A DNA stretch of 64,000 nucleotides from UBA7672 sp963784415 (GCA_963784415.1 CAWARK010000011.1:62001-126000), one strand, 5' to 3'. Positions 7,385 through 15,761 are shown, counted from the stretch's first letter. Numbers and translations are program-made. The notes: generated from the sequence alone by a model not told the origin.

Positions 7385-8310
7385 TCGAGCGTGGCCATCG
7401 AGACCTTCAGAACTTCTTCCGCGAACAGCTTGCGCACGACGCGGTCGTCATCGCCCAGCGTCTCGCGCACTTTGCCGGTGGCGCGGTATTCCGCGTACTG
7501 CGCGCCGACGAGGCGGCGGTCGACGAGATCGTCGATCTGCCTGGCGATCGCGCGCGTGGGAACAGTGGCGACGATGCCGACGGTATCGAGCATCAGGTTC
7601 ACGTCGGGCGCTTCGGCTTTCGATTCAGCGATTGCGCGGTCGAGGATACGCGCGAGCGTGACGGACGCGTAGCCAAGCAGGGCTGCGACGACGTCCTTCA
7701 TTTCCTGGTCGAGACCAGCGACGGGGCTCTTGCGGCCGACATCGAAATTGTAGTGATCGATCAGCGTCTCGTAGTGCTTGTTCGAGACCAGCGCGCCATT
7801 GCGCACCATGCGCTCGAGCCAGTCCTCGCCGGTGGGCACCGGAATGTCGGGGAAGCCGAGATCCTGTTCGAGGATCAGCAGCATTTCGGGGAAGGCCTTC
7901 GACAGCGACCATTCGACGGCGCGGTGGATCGTGCCTTCTGCTTCGGTCTGGTGCGTGTGGAAGGGCTGGATCGGATCGACGACGTAGTGGCTCATCACGC
8001 CGGCGCTGTAGACGGCGTGTTGCCAGTCCTTCGCCTGCAGCGCGCGGACCGTGCGGCGATACCATTCGCGGGCGGCCTGCGGCGCGCCGCCCCAGTCGCC
8101 GTCGCGCACGTGAAGGACGTGGTTCTTGAAATCCTTGAACACTTCGTCCGGCGCCTTCGCGCCTTGCAGGTAGGCGTCGCGATGCTTGAGGAAGGCGTCG
8201 CGCCATTTTGCGGCGTCTTCGCCCTGCAGATGCTCGAGCGCCAGCACCGCGAGGCGGTGGTGGTTGCTGCGGCACACCGAATCCAGAACCAGCCGGTAGC
8301 AGACCGACAT
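7324..8310 (-). CDS. zinc-dependent phospholipase C/P1-nuclease-like protein (N-terminal part of DUF4332 protein)
   Basis: N-terminal catalytic-like region with many conserved His and Asp residues (CRSNHHRLAVLALEHL, SHYVVDPIQPFHTHQTEAEG, YETLIDHYNF), as expected for the all-helical, trinuclear-zinc phospholipase C/S1-P1 nuclease fold. ATG 8310 is chosen because AGGAG lies eight bases upstream. The frame ends at 7324, 60 bp past the start of the DUF4332 frame; its last residues (after about AVAAGN) look out of frame. Together the parts would form a protein of roughly 530 residues. No signal peptide is seen. Confidence 0.75.
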   Translation of the reverse strand: MSVCYRLVLDSVCRSNHHRLAVLALEHLQGEDAAKWRDAFLKHRDAYLQGAKAPDEVFKDFKNHVLHVRDGDWGGAPQAAREWYRRTVRALQAKDWQHAVYSAGVMSHYVVDPIQPFHTHQTEAEGTIHRAVEWSLSKAFPEMLLILEQDLGFPDIPVPTGEDWLERMVRNGALVSNKHYETLIDHYNFDVGRKSPVAGLDQEMKDVVAALLGYASVTLARILDRAIAESKAEAPDVNLMLDTVGIVATVPTRAIARQIDDLVDRRLVGAQYAEYRATGKVRETLGDDDRVVRKLFAEEVLKVSMATLDCAVAAGNRHEVRARAPSRA

Positions 8311-8359
8311 CGGGCGCACTCCTGTGGGAATTAGTCCCGTGAAAGGGGCGCTATTTCGG

Positions 8360-8375
8360 TTAGCAAGGCGTTAAG
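8360..8375 (+). promoter_or_regulatory. CtrA-like box TTAG-N7-TTAAG
   Basis: TTAG, seven bases, TTAAG between the divergent DUF4332/phospholipase-like gene and the cytochrome c gene. It shares GGTTAGCAAG with the box at 738-755. One or two mismatches from the known CtrA consensus; regulation is inference. Confidence 0.3.
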
Positions 8376-8481
8376 GACATGCAGCGAGCCGAACCGATGG
8401 AGGGCAGCCTTGTCCTTCTGGCGGACAACACCCTATCGTTGGACGCCACACTGGCGGGTTCTGTGCGCGTGGAGATTCAAG

Positions 8482-8877
8482 ATGAAGCCAACCGCCTTTC
8501 CGTCCAGGTTCCCGCTCTTGCTGGCCGTTTTCCTGCTCGCTGCGGCGTGTGCGCCTGTGCCGCCGCAAGGCGCGACCGTCGCGCCATCGGGGAGCAATGA
8601 CGACGCCATTGTCGCCCAGGGCCGGGATATTGCGATGACGAACTGTTCGATCTGTCATGCGATTGACGATGAGCGGACGAGCCCGAATCCGGCAGCCCCG
8701 CCCCTTCTCCAGATCCTGACGCGGTATGACAGCGAGCGACTGGCGGATGATTTTGTCGAAGGCGTCCGGGTCGGTCACGACGAAATGCCCCACTTCGATT
8801 TTACAGTCAGGGAGGCGGACGCGTTGATCGCCTATCTGAAGGCCATTGAGCGCACGCCGCGCGCTGCAGAACATTGA
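8482..8877 (+). CDS. c-type cytochrome lipoprotein
   Basis: Small mono-heme cytochrome c of 131 residues. ATG 8482 has GGAG eight bases upstream. The signal peptide ends in the lipobox AAAC. The heme-binding motif is CSICH near residue 56, and the likely axial Met is in the DEMPHFDF segment near residue 104. Similar in layout to the cytochrome at 3867 but with a much shorter linker. Periplasmic electron carrier, partner unknown. Small lipoprotein genes follow 17 bp downstream. Confidence 0.9.
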   Translation: MKPTAFPSRFPLLLAVFLLAAACAPVPPQGATVAPSGSNDDAIVAQGRDIAMTNCSICHAIDDERTSPNPAAPPLLQILTRYDSERLADDFVEGVRVGHDEMPHFDFTVREADALIAYLKAIERTPRAAEH

Positions 8878-8894
8878 AGCGTCGAGAGGTTTAG

Positions 8895-9194
8895 ATGCGC
8901 CCCGTCCTGATAGCTTGCGCCCTGATGGTTTCGGCAGCCGTTCTGCTGACCGCATGCGGAGAGAGCGAGCCGGAGATAGCCTGCTGCGCCATCCTGCCGA
9001 GCGCGAAATGCGAGGGCGACATGCTGAGCGCCGGCGTCACGCACGGCGAACTCAACATCCTGATGGGCGCGGAAGACGCGATCTGCCCCTCGGCGACCTT
9101 GAGCGAGGCGCGCATCCGCGAGCTCGGCGCGCTCTGGTCGGCGTCCGCTTCCTGCCGCCAGACGCGGCAGTCTGGATCGCGTGCGCGCGCTTGA
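8895..9194 (+). CDS. two-repeat Cys-rich lipoprotein, first part (frameshifted)
   Basis: Lipoprotein with lipobox LTAC and a Cys-rich repeat of about 70 residues (MLSAGVTHGELNILMGAEDA, ELGALWSASASC). The next frame encodes a second copy of the same repeat. In this frame the sequence loses similarity after CRQTRQ and stops at 9194. Removing one T near 9170-9172 gives RQTRQLDRVRALDGGLC, which aligns in length with TQFTKEQMLHALDSGAC of repeat 2. The full protein would be about 195 residues. Function unknown. Confidence 0.65.
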   Translation: MRPVLIACALMVSAAVLLTACGESEPEIACCAILPSAKCEGDMLSAGVTHGELNILMGAEDAICPSATLSEARIRELGALWSASASCRQTRQSGSRARA

Positions 9195-9489
9195 TGGCGG
9201 CCTCTGCCCTGTGCGATCCGAGACTGAGGCGCCGCCAGTGCCGGCGGGCGTCGATCAGCAGGTCGCCGCCACATGTGCGGCAGGCCTTGTCGCGCGCGGC
9301 GTCAGCGAGCCCGAGCTATGGATCGTCATCGGCGAGCCTGCGGGCGTGTGCCCGAATACTGGCGTGACGGAACAGCGCCTGCGCAAGATCATCGCGGACG
9401 ACTGGAGCGTCGCAAGCTGCACGCAGTTCACCAAGGAACAGATGCTTCATGCGCTCGATTCAGGCGCGTGCGGCGGCAATGCGGGCTGA
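9181..9489 (+). CDS. two-repeat Cys-rich lipoprotein, second part (frameshifted)
   Basis: Continues the protein above in the +1 frame. It begins with the last residues of repeat 1 (RALDGGLCPV), followed by a short Pro-rich linker and repeat 2 (LVARGVSEPELWIVIGEPAG, DDWSVASC, ALDSGACGG). The GTG at 9181 has no ribosome site and no signal peptide follows it, so it is unlikely to be an independent start. Confidence 0.6.
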   Translation: MRALDGGLCPVRSETEAPPVPAGVDQQVAATCAAGLVARGVSEPELWIVIGEPAGVCPNTGVTEQRLRKIIADDWSVASCTQFTKEQMLHALDSGACGGNAG

Positions 9490-9615
9490 TCCACTCGCTG
9501 CATCTGCACTGAATCTTTTTGCAGCGCGCGCACTGGTACAGGTTGTCGCACGCCCCATGTCCTTGCCGCGGGTGTTCGCCCGCGGGTTGGGGATCAGCAG
9601 AAAAGGGGACAGTGC

Positions 9616-10257
9616 ATGCAGGCCTACATTCTTCTCGACCGCTCCGGTTCGATGCAGTCGCTTTGGGTGGAAGCGCTTTCCTCCGTCAACGCATTCGCAA
9701 AGGAACTCGCCAACAAGACCGACGGTCCGTCGGTCGATAGCCACGTGACGCTCGCCGTGTTCGACAGTCAGGAGAGCCTGCAATTCGATACGCTGCGGCG
9801 GAAGCAGCCTGCCCTTCACTGGGAGAACGTCACCGACAAGGACGCTTCCCCGCGCGGCATGACGCCATTGCTCGATGCGATGGTTCGCATCATCTCGCTC
9901 GCGGAAGGAGACAACCCGGACAAGGCCGTCATCGTCGTGATGACGGACGGACAGGAAAACGCCTCGCGCGAAGTGACGCGTGAGGGCGTGAAGGCGGCGC
10001 TCGACCGCGTGAAGGCCAAGGGCTGGGAAGTCGTCTTCCTTGGCGCCAACTTCGACAACATCGGCGACGCTCAATCCGTCGGCGTCGGCGGCGACAAGCA
10101 GATGGCGATGTCGGCCGGCACGATGAACGAGTCGATGTCGCGCCTGGCGAAGAAGTCCCGCTTCTATGCCCAGTCGGCGCCGGGAGCCGCGCCGATCATG
10201 TTCGACGAAGAAGACCGCATCGCGGCGAAGGAAGCGAACATCAAGAACAAGAACTGA
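9616..10257 (+). CDS. von Willebrand factor A (VWA) domain protein
   Basis: Stand-alone cytosolic VWA protein of 213 residues. A complete metal-ion-dependent adhesion site is visible: D-x-S-x-S in LLDRSGSM (residues 8-12), Thr in RGMTPLLDAM, and Asp in VMTDGQEN. No signal peptide or membrane segment. VWA proteins of this kind act as Mg-dependent protein-binding modules, often with AAA ATPases or kinases; no such partner is next to it. The TIR-muramidase gene follows on the same strand after a strong hairpin. Good ribosome site (AAAAGGGG) before ATG 9616. Confidence 0.88.
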   Translation: MQAYILLDRSGSMQSLWVEALSSVNAFAKELANKTDGPSVDSHVTLAVFDSQESLQFDTLRRKQPALHWENVTDKDASPRGMTPLLDAMVRIISLAEGDNPDKAVIVVMTDGQENASREVTREGVKAALDRVKAKGWEVVFLGANFDNIGDAQSVGVGGDKQMAMSAGTMNESMSRLAKKSRFYAQSAPGAAPIMFDEEDRIAAKEANIKNKN

Positions 10258-10301
10258 CGGCAATCGCCTGATCGCTCTGGCGCCTGATCGCTCTGGCTGG
10301 C

Positions 10302-10327
10302 TTGGGGCCCCCTTTCGGGGGCCCCAA
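10302..10327 (+). terminator. strong hairpin between VWA and TIR genes
   Basis: Perfect 11-bp stem (TTGGGGCCCCC/GGGGGCCCCAA) with a TTTC loop. There is no long T-run after it, so termination may be partial. A 14-base direct repeat (CCTGATCGCTCTGG) lies just before it at 10267-10280 and 10283-10296. Confidence 0.65.
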
Positions 10328-10386
10328 ATCATGTTCGGCTGCCGGGATTCGTGTTACAGAGCGGGCGATTCCGGGGGGACCACAAC

Positions 10387-11802
10387 GTGGCGGACGTCTT
10401 CCTCAGCTACAAACGTGAAGACCGCGAGCGGGCGAAAGCCATTGCCGAAGCCATCACCGGTCACGGCTATTCCGTGTTCTATGACGACGCCATCGACGTG
10501 GGCGAATCCTGGAACCGCCGCATCGCGCAGGAGATTGCCGATGCCCGCTGCGTTGCCGTGCTGTGGAGCGCCGCCTCCACCAATGTCGACAAGGGCGAAT
10601 GGGTTCACAACGAAGCACGCAACGGCAAGGAGCGCCGCATTCTTGCGCCGGCGCTGATCAACGCCTGTGCGATACCGCTCGAATTCTCGTCCGTGCAGGC
10701 CGCCAACCTGTCCGACTGGCGCGGCGATCTGGGCGATCCGGAATGGCAGCACTTCGTGAAGCGAATTGCCAATTGCCTGTCGCAGCCGCCCGTGAACCTG
10801 CCGCCTGCGGGAAAGAAGCGCGCATCGAAGGTCTGGCTGTTCCTGACAGCGGCGGTCGTCGTCCTGGCCGCTGGCGCAGGGGCTGCATGGTATATGGGCG
10901 TGGGCCGCGCGCCGGCGGAATTGCCCAAGGGGCCGGCGACGCCCATTCCGACCACGATTTCGGCCGCGCGCGTGCCCAGCGAAATGGCGATTGCGGCGCT
11001 TGGCCCCGAGTGGACTGGCTACGTCACGCAGGCAAATTGCCTGATGATGCAGCGCTGGATCGACGATGTCGGAAAGCAGTATCCCGACTGGGACGTCGTC
11101 ATCGCCGGTCGCGGGCAGACAGACCGGATGTGCGGCGCCGCCGCCAAGGACGAGCCGTCTCCGCCAATCGAGCCTCCGCCAGTCCTTTCATCACCAACGA
11201 AGGATTTCCTTGGCCTGCTGCGTGCGCAGGATCCCGCGCCGCTCACTGACGCACAACTGGCAGACAGCGCTGCGCGACTGGGTGTCGAGTCCGAAGCGAT
11301 CAAGGCGATCCTTCATTTCCAGGGCGGCCGCGGAGCCGGTTTCACGCCCGACGGGCTGCCTGTGATCAATTTCGAATCGCAGGTCTTTTCGCGCCTGACA
11401 GACGGCGCGTACGACGCATCCCACCCCAATGTGTCGACCGCCGTGTTCAAGGGAGACAACTATTCGCGGCCCCAGAAACAACGCTGGGAGCAGCTGACGG
11501 AGGCCTATGCGCTGAACCCGGAGGCGGCCCTTTCAGCAACAGCCTGGGGCCGGTTCCGGATTCTGGGATCGAACTACAAGGCCGGCGGTTTTGACTCTCA
11601 GGAGGCGTTCGTCAGATCGCAGGCCACGTCGGAGGATGCGCAGTTGCGCGCGTTCGAGCATTTCCTCACGACACGCAAATTGGTCGCCTCGCTGGCTGCG
11701 CGCGACTGGCGGGGATTCGCGCGCGGCTTCTTCGGCACCGAACAGTTCGGCGCCCAGCTCGAAAAATACTATCAGGCCTTCAAGAACGGCCGGACGCCGT
11801 AA
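10387..11802 (+). CDS. TIR domain - transmembrane - N-acetylmuramidase-like (DUF3380-type) fusion
   Basis: Protein of 471 residues, GTG start at 10387 after GGGGGG. Residues 1-about 130 are a TIR domain (VFLSYKREDR, HGYSVFYDDAIDVGESW, and WVHNEA with a Glu at 76 in the position of the NADase glutamate). One transmembrane helix spans about 149-169. A Pro-rich region follows, then about 275-468 matches the peptidoglycan N-acetylmuramidase family found in phage endolysins (GAGFTPDGLPVINFESQVF, DASHPN, SATAWGRFRILGSNYKAGGF, RDWRGFARGFFG). The predicted topology puts TIR in the cytoplasm and the muramidase in the periplasm. The Glu I expect in the 'VES-G-GF' motif is replaced (HFQGGRGAGF, residues 310-319), so lytic activity is uncertain. 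A signal-triggered lysis or immunity role is inference. Confidence 0.82.
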   Translation: MADVFLSYKREDRERAKAIAEAITGHGYSVFYDDAIDVGESWNRRIAQEIADARCVAVLWSAASTNVDKGEWVHNEARNGKERRILAPALINACAIPLEFSSVQAANLSDWRGDLGDPEWQHFVKRIANCLSQPPVNLPPAGKKRASKVWLFLTAAVVVLAAGAGAAWYMGVGRAPAELPKGPATPIPTTISAARVPSEMAIAALGPEWTGYVTQANCLMMQRWIDDVGKQYPDWDVVIAGRGQTDRMCGAAAKDEPSPPIEPPPVLSSPTKDFLGLLRAQDPAPLTDAQLADSAARLGVESEAIKAILHFQGGRGAGFTPDGLPVINFESQVFSRLTDGAYDASHPNVSTAVFKGDNYSRPQKQRWEQLTEAYALNPEAALSATAWGRFRILGSNYKAGGFDSQEAFVRSQATSEDAQLRAFEHFLTTRKLVASLAARDWRGFARGFFGTEQFGAQLEKYYQAFKNGRTP

Positions 11803-11808
11803 CCGGCA

Positions 11809-13422
11809 TCAGTGCCGGAAGTGGCGCATGCCGGTGAAGACCATGGCGAGGTCGGCTTCGTCCGCCGCCTTGATGACTTCATCGTCGCGCACCGAGCCGC
11901 CGGGCTGGATCACGGCTGTGGCGCCGGCTTGCGCCGCCTGCAGCAGGCCGTCGGCGAAGGGGAAGAACGCGTCGGAGGCGCAGACGGAGCCGATGGTTTC
12001 GGGATCGGCCTTGTTGAGCGCGGCGGCGGCGTCTTCAGCCTTGCGACGGGCGATGCGGGCGGAATCCACGCGGCTCATCTGGCCGGCGCCGATGCCGACA
12101 GTGGCGCCGTTCTTGGCGTAGATGATGGCGTTGGACTTGGTGTGTTTGCAGACGCGGAAGGCGAAGATCATGTCTTCGATTTCCTGCGCGCTCGGCTGGC
12201 GCTTCGAGACGATCTTGAGGTCAGCTGCGGTGATGCGGCCGATGTCGCGGTCCTGCACCAGGAGGCCGCCGGCGACAGTGCGCACCATCACGCCGGGCTG
12301 GCCCGGATCAGGCAGGCCATCGGTGAGCAGCAGGCGCAGGTTCTTCTTCTTCGCAAACACCGCCATGGCGGCTTCATCGGCGCCGGGCGCAATGACAACC
12401 TCGGTGAAGATCTCGGTGATGGCTTCGGCAGTCGGTCCATCGAGCGGCACGTTGACGGCGATGATGCCACCGAACGCCGAGGTTGAATCGCAGGCCAGTG
12501 CACGGCGATAGGCTTCGGTGACGGTAGCGCCCGTGGCAACGCCGCACGGGTTGGCGTGCTTGATGATGGCGACGGCGGGCGAGATTTTTGCGTCGAACTC
12601 GGCGACCAGTTCGTAGGCCGCGTCCGTGTCGTTGATGTTGTTGTAGCTGAGCTCCTTGCCCTGTACCTGGCGCGCGGTCAGCACGCCGGCGCGCTTCACC
12701 GGGCCGGCATAGACGACGGCTTTCTGGTGCGGGTTCTCGCCATAACGAAGCGTCTGCTGCAGCTTGCCGCCGAAGGCGCGCCAGTCGCCTGCTTCTTCGT
12801 TGAGCTGCTTCCAGTACCACTCCGAAATCGCGGCGTCGTAGGCAGCAGTGCGGGCATAGGTCTTGGCGGCGAGGCGGCGGCGCAGATTGAGGCTCACGCC
12901 GCCCTGCTCCATCTCGGCGAGCGCGGCGTCTACGTCGGCGCCATCGGTGCAGACGGCGACGAAGTCGGCGTTCTTGGAAGCGGCGCGCAGCATGGCGGGA
13001 CCACCAATGTCGATGTTCTCGATGCAGTTGTCGAAATCGGCGCCGGCTTCGACGGTGGCTTCAAATGGATAGAGGTTGATCCAGACGAGATCGATCGGCT
13101 CGATGCCGTGGTCGGTCGCGTCCTTGGTGTGGGTGGCGAGGTCGCGGCGATAGAGGAGACCGCCATGCACTTTGGGGTGCAGCGTCTTCACGCGGCCATC
13201 CATCATCTCGGGAAAGCCGGTGAGGTCGGCAACGTCGCGGACCTTGAGGCCCGCTTCTTTCAGCGTCTTCGACGTGCCGCCGGTCGAGATCAGGTCGACG
13301 CCCAGCGCCGCCAGTTTCTTCGCCCGCTCGACGAGGCCGGTCTTGTCGGAAACCGAGATCAGCGCGCGCTTCACGGCGAGCCGGTCGGGCACGTTCTTGG
13401 GGGCGGCTTTGGGGGGCGACAT
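11809..13422 (-). CDS. purH: bifunctional AICAR transformylase/IMP cyclohydrolase
   Basis: Catalyses the last two steps of IMP synthesis: 10-formyl-THF-dependent formylation of AICAR, then ring closure. 537 residues. The N-terminal MGS-like cyclohydrolase domain has ISVSDKTGL, STGGTSKTL and DGRVKTLHPKVHGGLL; the transformylase domain has YGENPHQKA, NNINDTDAA, the catalytic KHANPCG and SAFGG. The C-terminus GMRHFRH is typical. In the same-strand line with heparinase-like and rpe genes, as in Caulobacterales. Confidence 0.98.
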   Translation of the reverse strand: MSPPKAAPKNVPDRLAVKRALISVSDKTGLVERAKKLAALGVDLISTGGTSKTLKEAGLKVRDVADLTGFPEMMDGRVKTLHPKVHGGLLYRRDLATHTKDATDHGIEPIDLVWINLYPFEATVEAGADFDNCIENIDIGGPAMLRAASKNADFVAVCTDGADVDAALAEMEQGGVSLNLRRRLAAKTYARTAAYDAAISEWYWKQLNEEAGDWRAFGGKLQQTLRYGENPHQKAVVYAGPVKRAGVLTARQVQGKELSYNNINDTDAAYELVAEFDAKISPAVAIIKHANPCGVATGATVTEAYRRALACDSTSAFGGIIAVNVPLDGPTAEAITEIFTEVVIAPGADEAAMAVFAKKKNLRLLLTDGLPDPGQPGVMVRTVAGGLLVQDRDIGRITAADLKIVSKRQPSAQEIEDMIFAFRVCKHTKSNAIIYAKNGATVGIGAGQMSRVDSARIARRKAEDAAAALNKADPETIGSVCASDAFFPFADGLLQAAQAGATAVIQPGGSVRDDEVIKAADEADLAMVFTGMRHFRH

Positions 13423-13519
13423 CGGACGGCTCCAGCGCTGGCTGGGCGCCGGATAGCATCAGGATGGCTGTCTTGAAACCATCATCCTTGCCGCATTGCC
13501 GGCAGGATCAGGATGCCGC

Positions 13520-13798
13520 CTAGCGGCTCATCTCGAAGGTTTGCCAATCCAGCCGCGAGCCGAACGCCTCCCAGGCGTTTTCGAGACCCGTCGCCTCGAC
13601 AATGCTCCACAGGCGACGAATTGCGGCCGAATCGCCGCTGACAAGGAACATTGCCGAGCCGCGGTCCACCGAAAGCTCGCTGGCCTCGACGGTGACGCCG
13701 CTGTTCTCGATTGCCTGAAGCGTCCGTTTGACAAGCCTGTCCTGCTTGTCGCCGTCGCAATAGGCCTCGCCATTGAAGACCAGTACGCGCATTTCCAT
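13520..13798 (-). CDS. small conserved-looking hypothetical protein
   Basis: 92 residues, ATG 13798 (or in-frame ATG 13792, giving MRVLVFNGEAYCDGDK). Predicted alpha/beta with two strands (RVLVFNGEAY, AMFLVSGD) and helices (QDRLVKRTLQAI, AAIRRLWSIVEATG). No signal or membrane segment. Not recognised. Lies between purH and the CapD-like gene on the same strand. The protein-like composition supports it being real; it could still be spurious. Confidence 0.5.
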   Translation of the reverse strand: MEMRVLVFNGEAYCDGDKQDRLVKRTLQAIENSGVTVEASELSVDRGSAMFLVSGDSAAIRRLWSIVEATGLENAWEAFGSRLDWQTFEMSR

Positions 13799-13853
13799 TC
13801 CATAGAGATGGAGTTGGTCAGCGGAGGATCAATACCCTCTGTTGCCGGCCCCA

Positions 13854-15761
13854 TCAGTGAACGTGCATCACCGGTTCGCCCCACACCTCGTCGGCGAAGA
13901 TTTCGGGCGCGAGGGCCTTCATCATCGACAGGGAGGCCTGCGGGTCGCGGCGGGCGGCGTAGGAAATCACGGCGTCGAGACGCGCCTGCACTTCGGCGAT
14001 CGGCGGAGAGCCGGTGTTGGCGACTTCCAGCACGCCATCAACCTGCGTGTTTTTCACCTGCTCGCGGTTGTAGAACACGGTTTCGGTGAGTTTTTCGCCG
14101 GGCCGGGGGCCGGTAACGCGGATCAGGATGTCCTGTCCGGGCGTGAGGCCTTTCATACGGATCATCTTTTCCGCGAGATCCATGATCCGCACCGGCTCGC
14201 CCATGTCGAGCACGTAGAGCGTCGCTTCTTCCGAGGTCGAGCTTGCCGACATTGCCGCCGCCTGCAGCACCAGGGCGGAGGCTTCCTCCACGCTCATGAA
14301 GTAGCGCGTCATGTCGGGGTGGGTGACGGTCACCGGACCGCCCTCGGCGATCTGGCGCTCGAACAGCGGCGAGACCGAGCCCTTGGAGCCAAGCACGTTG
14401 CCGAAGCGGACGAGCGAGAAGCGCGTGTTCGGGGCGGTGGGGGCAAAGGCCTGGATGAAGAGTTCGGCGGCGCGCTTGGTGGCGCCCATCACGTTGTTGG
14501 GGTTAACAGCCTTGTCGGTCGAGATGAAGGTGAACGCCTTGACGCCGAGATTGGCGGCGATGGTGGCGCAGCGCCGTGCGCCGAGCACGTTGGTGAGGAT
14601 CGCCTCGTTCGGGTTCTGCTCCATCAAAGGCACATGTTTCAGGGCCGCGGCGTGGATCACGACATCGGGGGCTGCTTCCTGCATCGCCTGCTCAAGACGG
14701 ATCTCGTCGCGCACGTCACCGATGACGATGCGACGGACAACGTTGGGATAGGCGCGCGAAAGTTCCTGATCGATCTCGAACACGTTGAATTCCGAGGCGT
14801 CGTAGATGGTCAGTTCCGACGGGCCGAGCGCTGCGCACTGGCGCGCCAGCTCGCCGCCGATGGTGCCGCCGCCGCCCGTGATGAAGACGCGAGCTCCCGA
14901 GACGAGTTCGGCCACCGGCGCCATATCGAGACGGCGTTCAGCGCGGGCCAGCAGGTCGGCCGGGCGGATCTGTTCCAGCATCGCCTTGGCGCCGATACGC
15001 AGCAACGTCGCCTTGCGTGCGGAGGACACGGCCAGCGCCGCTTCCATCGTGCGGCGGTCTTCCGGCGGAGCGGCGATCGCGATCCAGGGCAATTCGCCGA
15101 AACGGGCGGTGTAGTGATCGAACAGGGTGGCGAGCTGGTCGATGCCGCCCATCACCTGCACGCCTTCGATGTCGCGGCCATAGTGGAGGCCGGATGTCTC
15201 GACGATGCCGATGGCGCGGATCGGCGTGCCGGCAGGCGCCTTGCGGGCGGCGCGCAGGGCTTCAGCGACATGGCTGGCCGGACCGACCACCAGCGCGCGT
15301 GGCGCGTAGGGAGGCTCGCGGCGGAAGATGGCGGTGAGATCACCCGTGGACCGGCCCCGCGCCCACAGGCGCACGGCCATCAACGCCACCAGCCAGATCG
15401 GGAACTGCAGGTAGATCGAAGCGATCGGATAATCTTCGAGCGTCTTTGCGAGGATCAGGATCGGCAGCGACATCAGGTGCGTCAGCGCGACGGCCTGGAA
15501 GATCCGCACGACGTCGCGCAGGGAGGTGTGGCGCCAGACCTGCCGGTGGACGCCGCGCAGCCACATCGCGAAAGCCGCGGTGACCCCGAAAGCGATGGCG
15601 ACGAAGAATTCCAGCCAGGTCGGCGCGGCGCCGCCGGCGAACATGAAGACGATGTGGGGCGCGACGAACATCGCAACCATGCCGGTCGCAACATCGTAAG
15701 CGAAGCAAAGCGCTTTCGCCTCGATGGCCGCCCGTCTGGCCGAGACCTCTACGCTGCTCAA
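13854..15761 (-). CDS. FlaA1/CapD-type nucleotide-sugar 4,6-dehydratase, membrane-anchored
   Basis: 635 residues. Four predicted transmembrane helices (about 20-135) precede a CoA-binding-like region and an extended SDR domain. Rossmann motif is FITGGGGTIGGELARQ near residue 295; HAAALKHVPLMEQNP, the active-site region FISTDKAVNPNNVMGATKR and SLVRFGNVLGSKGSV follow. The family makes 4-keto-6-deoxy UDP-sugars for surface polysaccharides or glycans. The TTG start at 15761 directly follows the TAG stop of the heparinase-like gene (15764-15762), with GGGGGAG upstream, so the two are probably translationally coupled. Confidence 0.9.
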   Translation of the reverse strand: MSSVEVSARRAAIEAKALCFAYDVATGMVAMFVAPHIVFMFAGGAAPTWLEFFVAIAFGVTAAFAMWLRGVHRQVWRHTSLRDVVRIFQAVALTHLMSLPILILAKTLEDYPIASIYLQFPIWLVALMAVRLWARGRSTGDLTAIFRREPPYAPRALVVGPASHVAEALRAARKAPAGTPIRAIGIVETSGLHYGRDIEGVQVMGGIDQLATLFDHYTARFGELPWIAIAAPPEDRRTMEAALAVSSARKATLLRIGAKAMLEQIRPADLLARAERRLDMAPVAELVSGARVFITGGGGTIGGELARQCAALGPSELTIYDASEFNVFEIDQELSRAYPNVVRRIVIGDVRDEIRLEQAMQEAAPDVVIHAAALKHVPLMEQNPNEAILTNVLGARRCATIAANLGVKAFTFISTDKAVNPNNVMGATKRAAELFIQAFAPTAPNTRFSLVRFGNVLGSKGSVSPLFERQIAEGGPVTVTHPDMTRYFMSVEEASALVLQAAAMSASSTSEEATLYVLDMGEPVRIMDLAEKMIRMKGLTPGQDILIRVTGPRPGEKLTETVFYNREQVKNTQVDGVLEVANTGSPPIAEVQARLDAVISYAARRDPQASLSMMKALAPEIFADEVWGEPVMHVH

